Notes under the pieces: generated by a model
Seen by the model: only the letters and a program-made list of their open reading frames with translations
What the model was told of the DNA's origin: nothing
Database searches by the model: none
Shown: positions 33,782-33,844 of the stretch, piece by piece
Layout: each line of letters opens with the position of its first letter
Numbering within the stretch: the first letter of the stretch is position 1
NCBI GenBank assembly: GCA_012837715.1
Contig: DUQR01000019.1
Span: 1 to 33,844 of the forward strand
Length of the DNA: 33,844 nt
Origin: Bacillota bacterium
Lineage (GTDB): Bacteria; Bacillota; UBA4882; UBA10575
Reading direction: 5' to 3'
Made by a program: the position numbers and the translations under genes

Positions 33782-33844
33782 TTCTCAACCTCCTCACAAA
33801 AGCGATCCATCTCCGCTTTGGTCCGCAATTCAGATGTATATAAG
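33769..33844 (-). CDS. gcvPA: Glycine dehydrogenase subunit 1 (P-protein alpha), C-terminal fragment
   Basis: Only the last 24 codons and the TGA stop lie inside the window. They read LYTSELRTKAEMDRFCEEVE then KCLS; the Y-T-S-E-L/I-R-T-K-x-E pattern fits the end of GcvPA. Together with its position upstream of gcvPB, this supports the call, although so short a piece would not be convincing alone. It runs off the right edge of the window and overlaps gcvPB by 13 bases. Confidence 0.8.
   Translation of the reverse strand, partial: LYTSELRTKAEMDRFCEEVEKCLS

Overview
The window is the replication-origin region of a low-to-mid G+C bacterial chromosome, almost certainly a Bacillota (Firmicutes). 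Genes diverge from an intergenic origin at about 17.9-18.35 kb. To the left on the minus strand lies the classic Firmicutes block dnaA-dnaN-yaaA-recF-dciA(DUF721)-remB-gyrB-gyrA. To the right on the plus strand lie rpmH-rnpA-yidD, yidC-jag-mnmE-mnmG-rsmG and parA-parB. RemB (YaaB), the SpoIIIJ-like YidC with Jag, a UPF0180 (YkuS) protein, a DUF4446 protein, split glycine decarboxylase (gcvPA/gcvPB) and strong Shine-Dalgarno sequences all point to Bacillota. The M23/bactofilin genes and the rarely seen DUF721-RemB arrangement hint at a deep-branching or clostridial-type lineage rather than Bacillus, but the species cannot be named from sequence alone.

Left arm (1-17.9 kb): degV converges on a small cytoplasmic-looking glucosaminidase. 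A long secreted GH30 glycosidase with three carbohydrate-binding modules follows; it has its own terminator and a candidate catabolite-repression site and looks like an accessory insertion. A 154-bp palindromic MITE-like element separates it from rlmH. Then come the membrane-anchored HtrA protease, an SMC/YhaN-like coiled-coil protein whose ATP-binding P-loop is destroyed, and the gyrase and replication genes.

Origin: DnaA boxes flank dnaA on both sides (bipartite, as in Bacillus subtilis incAB/incC). The dnaA-dnaN gap holds DnaA boxes, a DnaA-trio-like track and an AT-rich unwinding candidate in the expected order. The dnaA-rpmH gap holds more boxes, a good dnaA promoter and a perfect-consensus rpmH promoter.

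Right arm (18.35-33.8 kb): ribosomal protein L34, RNase P protein and YidD share a terminated operon. YidC/Jag and the tRNA/rRNA modification genes mnmE, mnmG and rsmG follow. Two perfect parS sites bracket and lie inside the parAB operon. Beyond a 550-bp non-coding stretch is a DUF4446 gene, then a striking tandem series: a catalytic-domain-less membrane stub, an M23 peptidase, a bactofilin, a second M23 peptidase and a second bactofilin. This is a duplicated cell-wall/cytoskeleton module next to the chromosome-segregation locus and is the most promising uncommon system here. A UPF0180 gene, a DUF559 endonuclease-like gene and, converging from the other strand, gcvPB with the tail of gcvPA complete the window. 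No tRNA, rRNA, CRISPR array or insertion-sequence transposase was seen.
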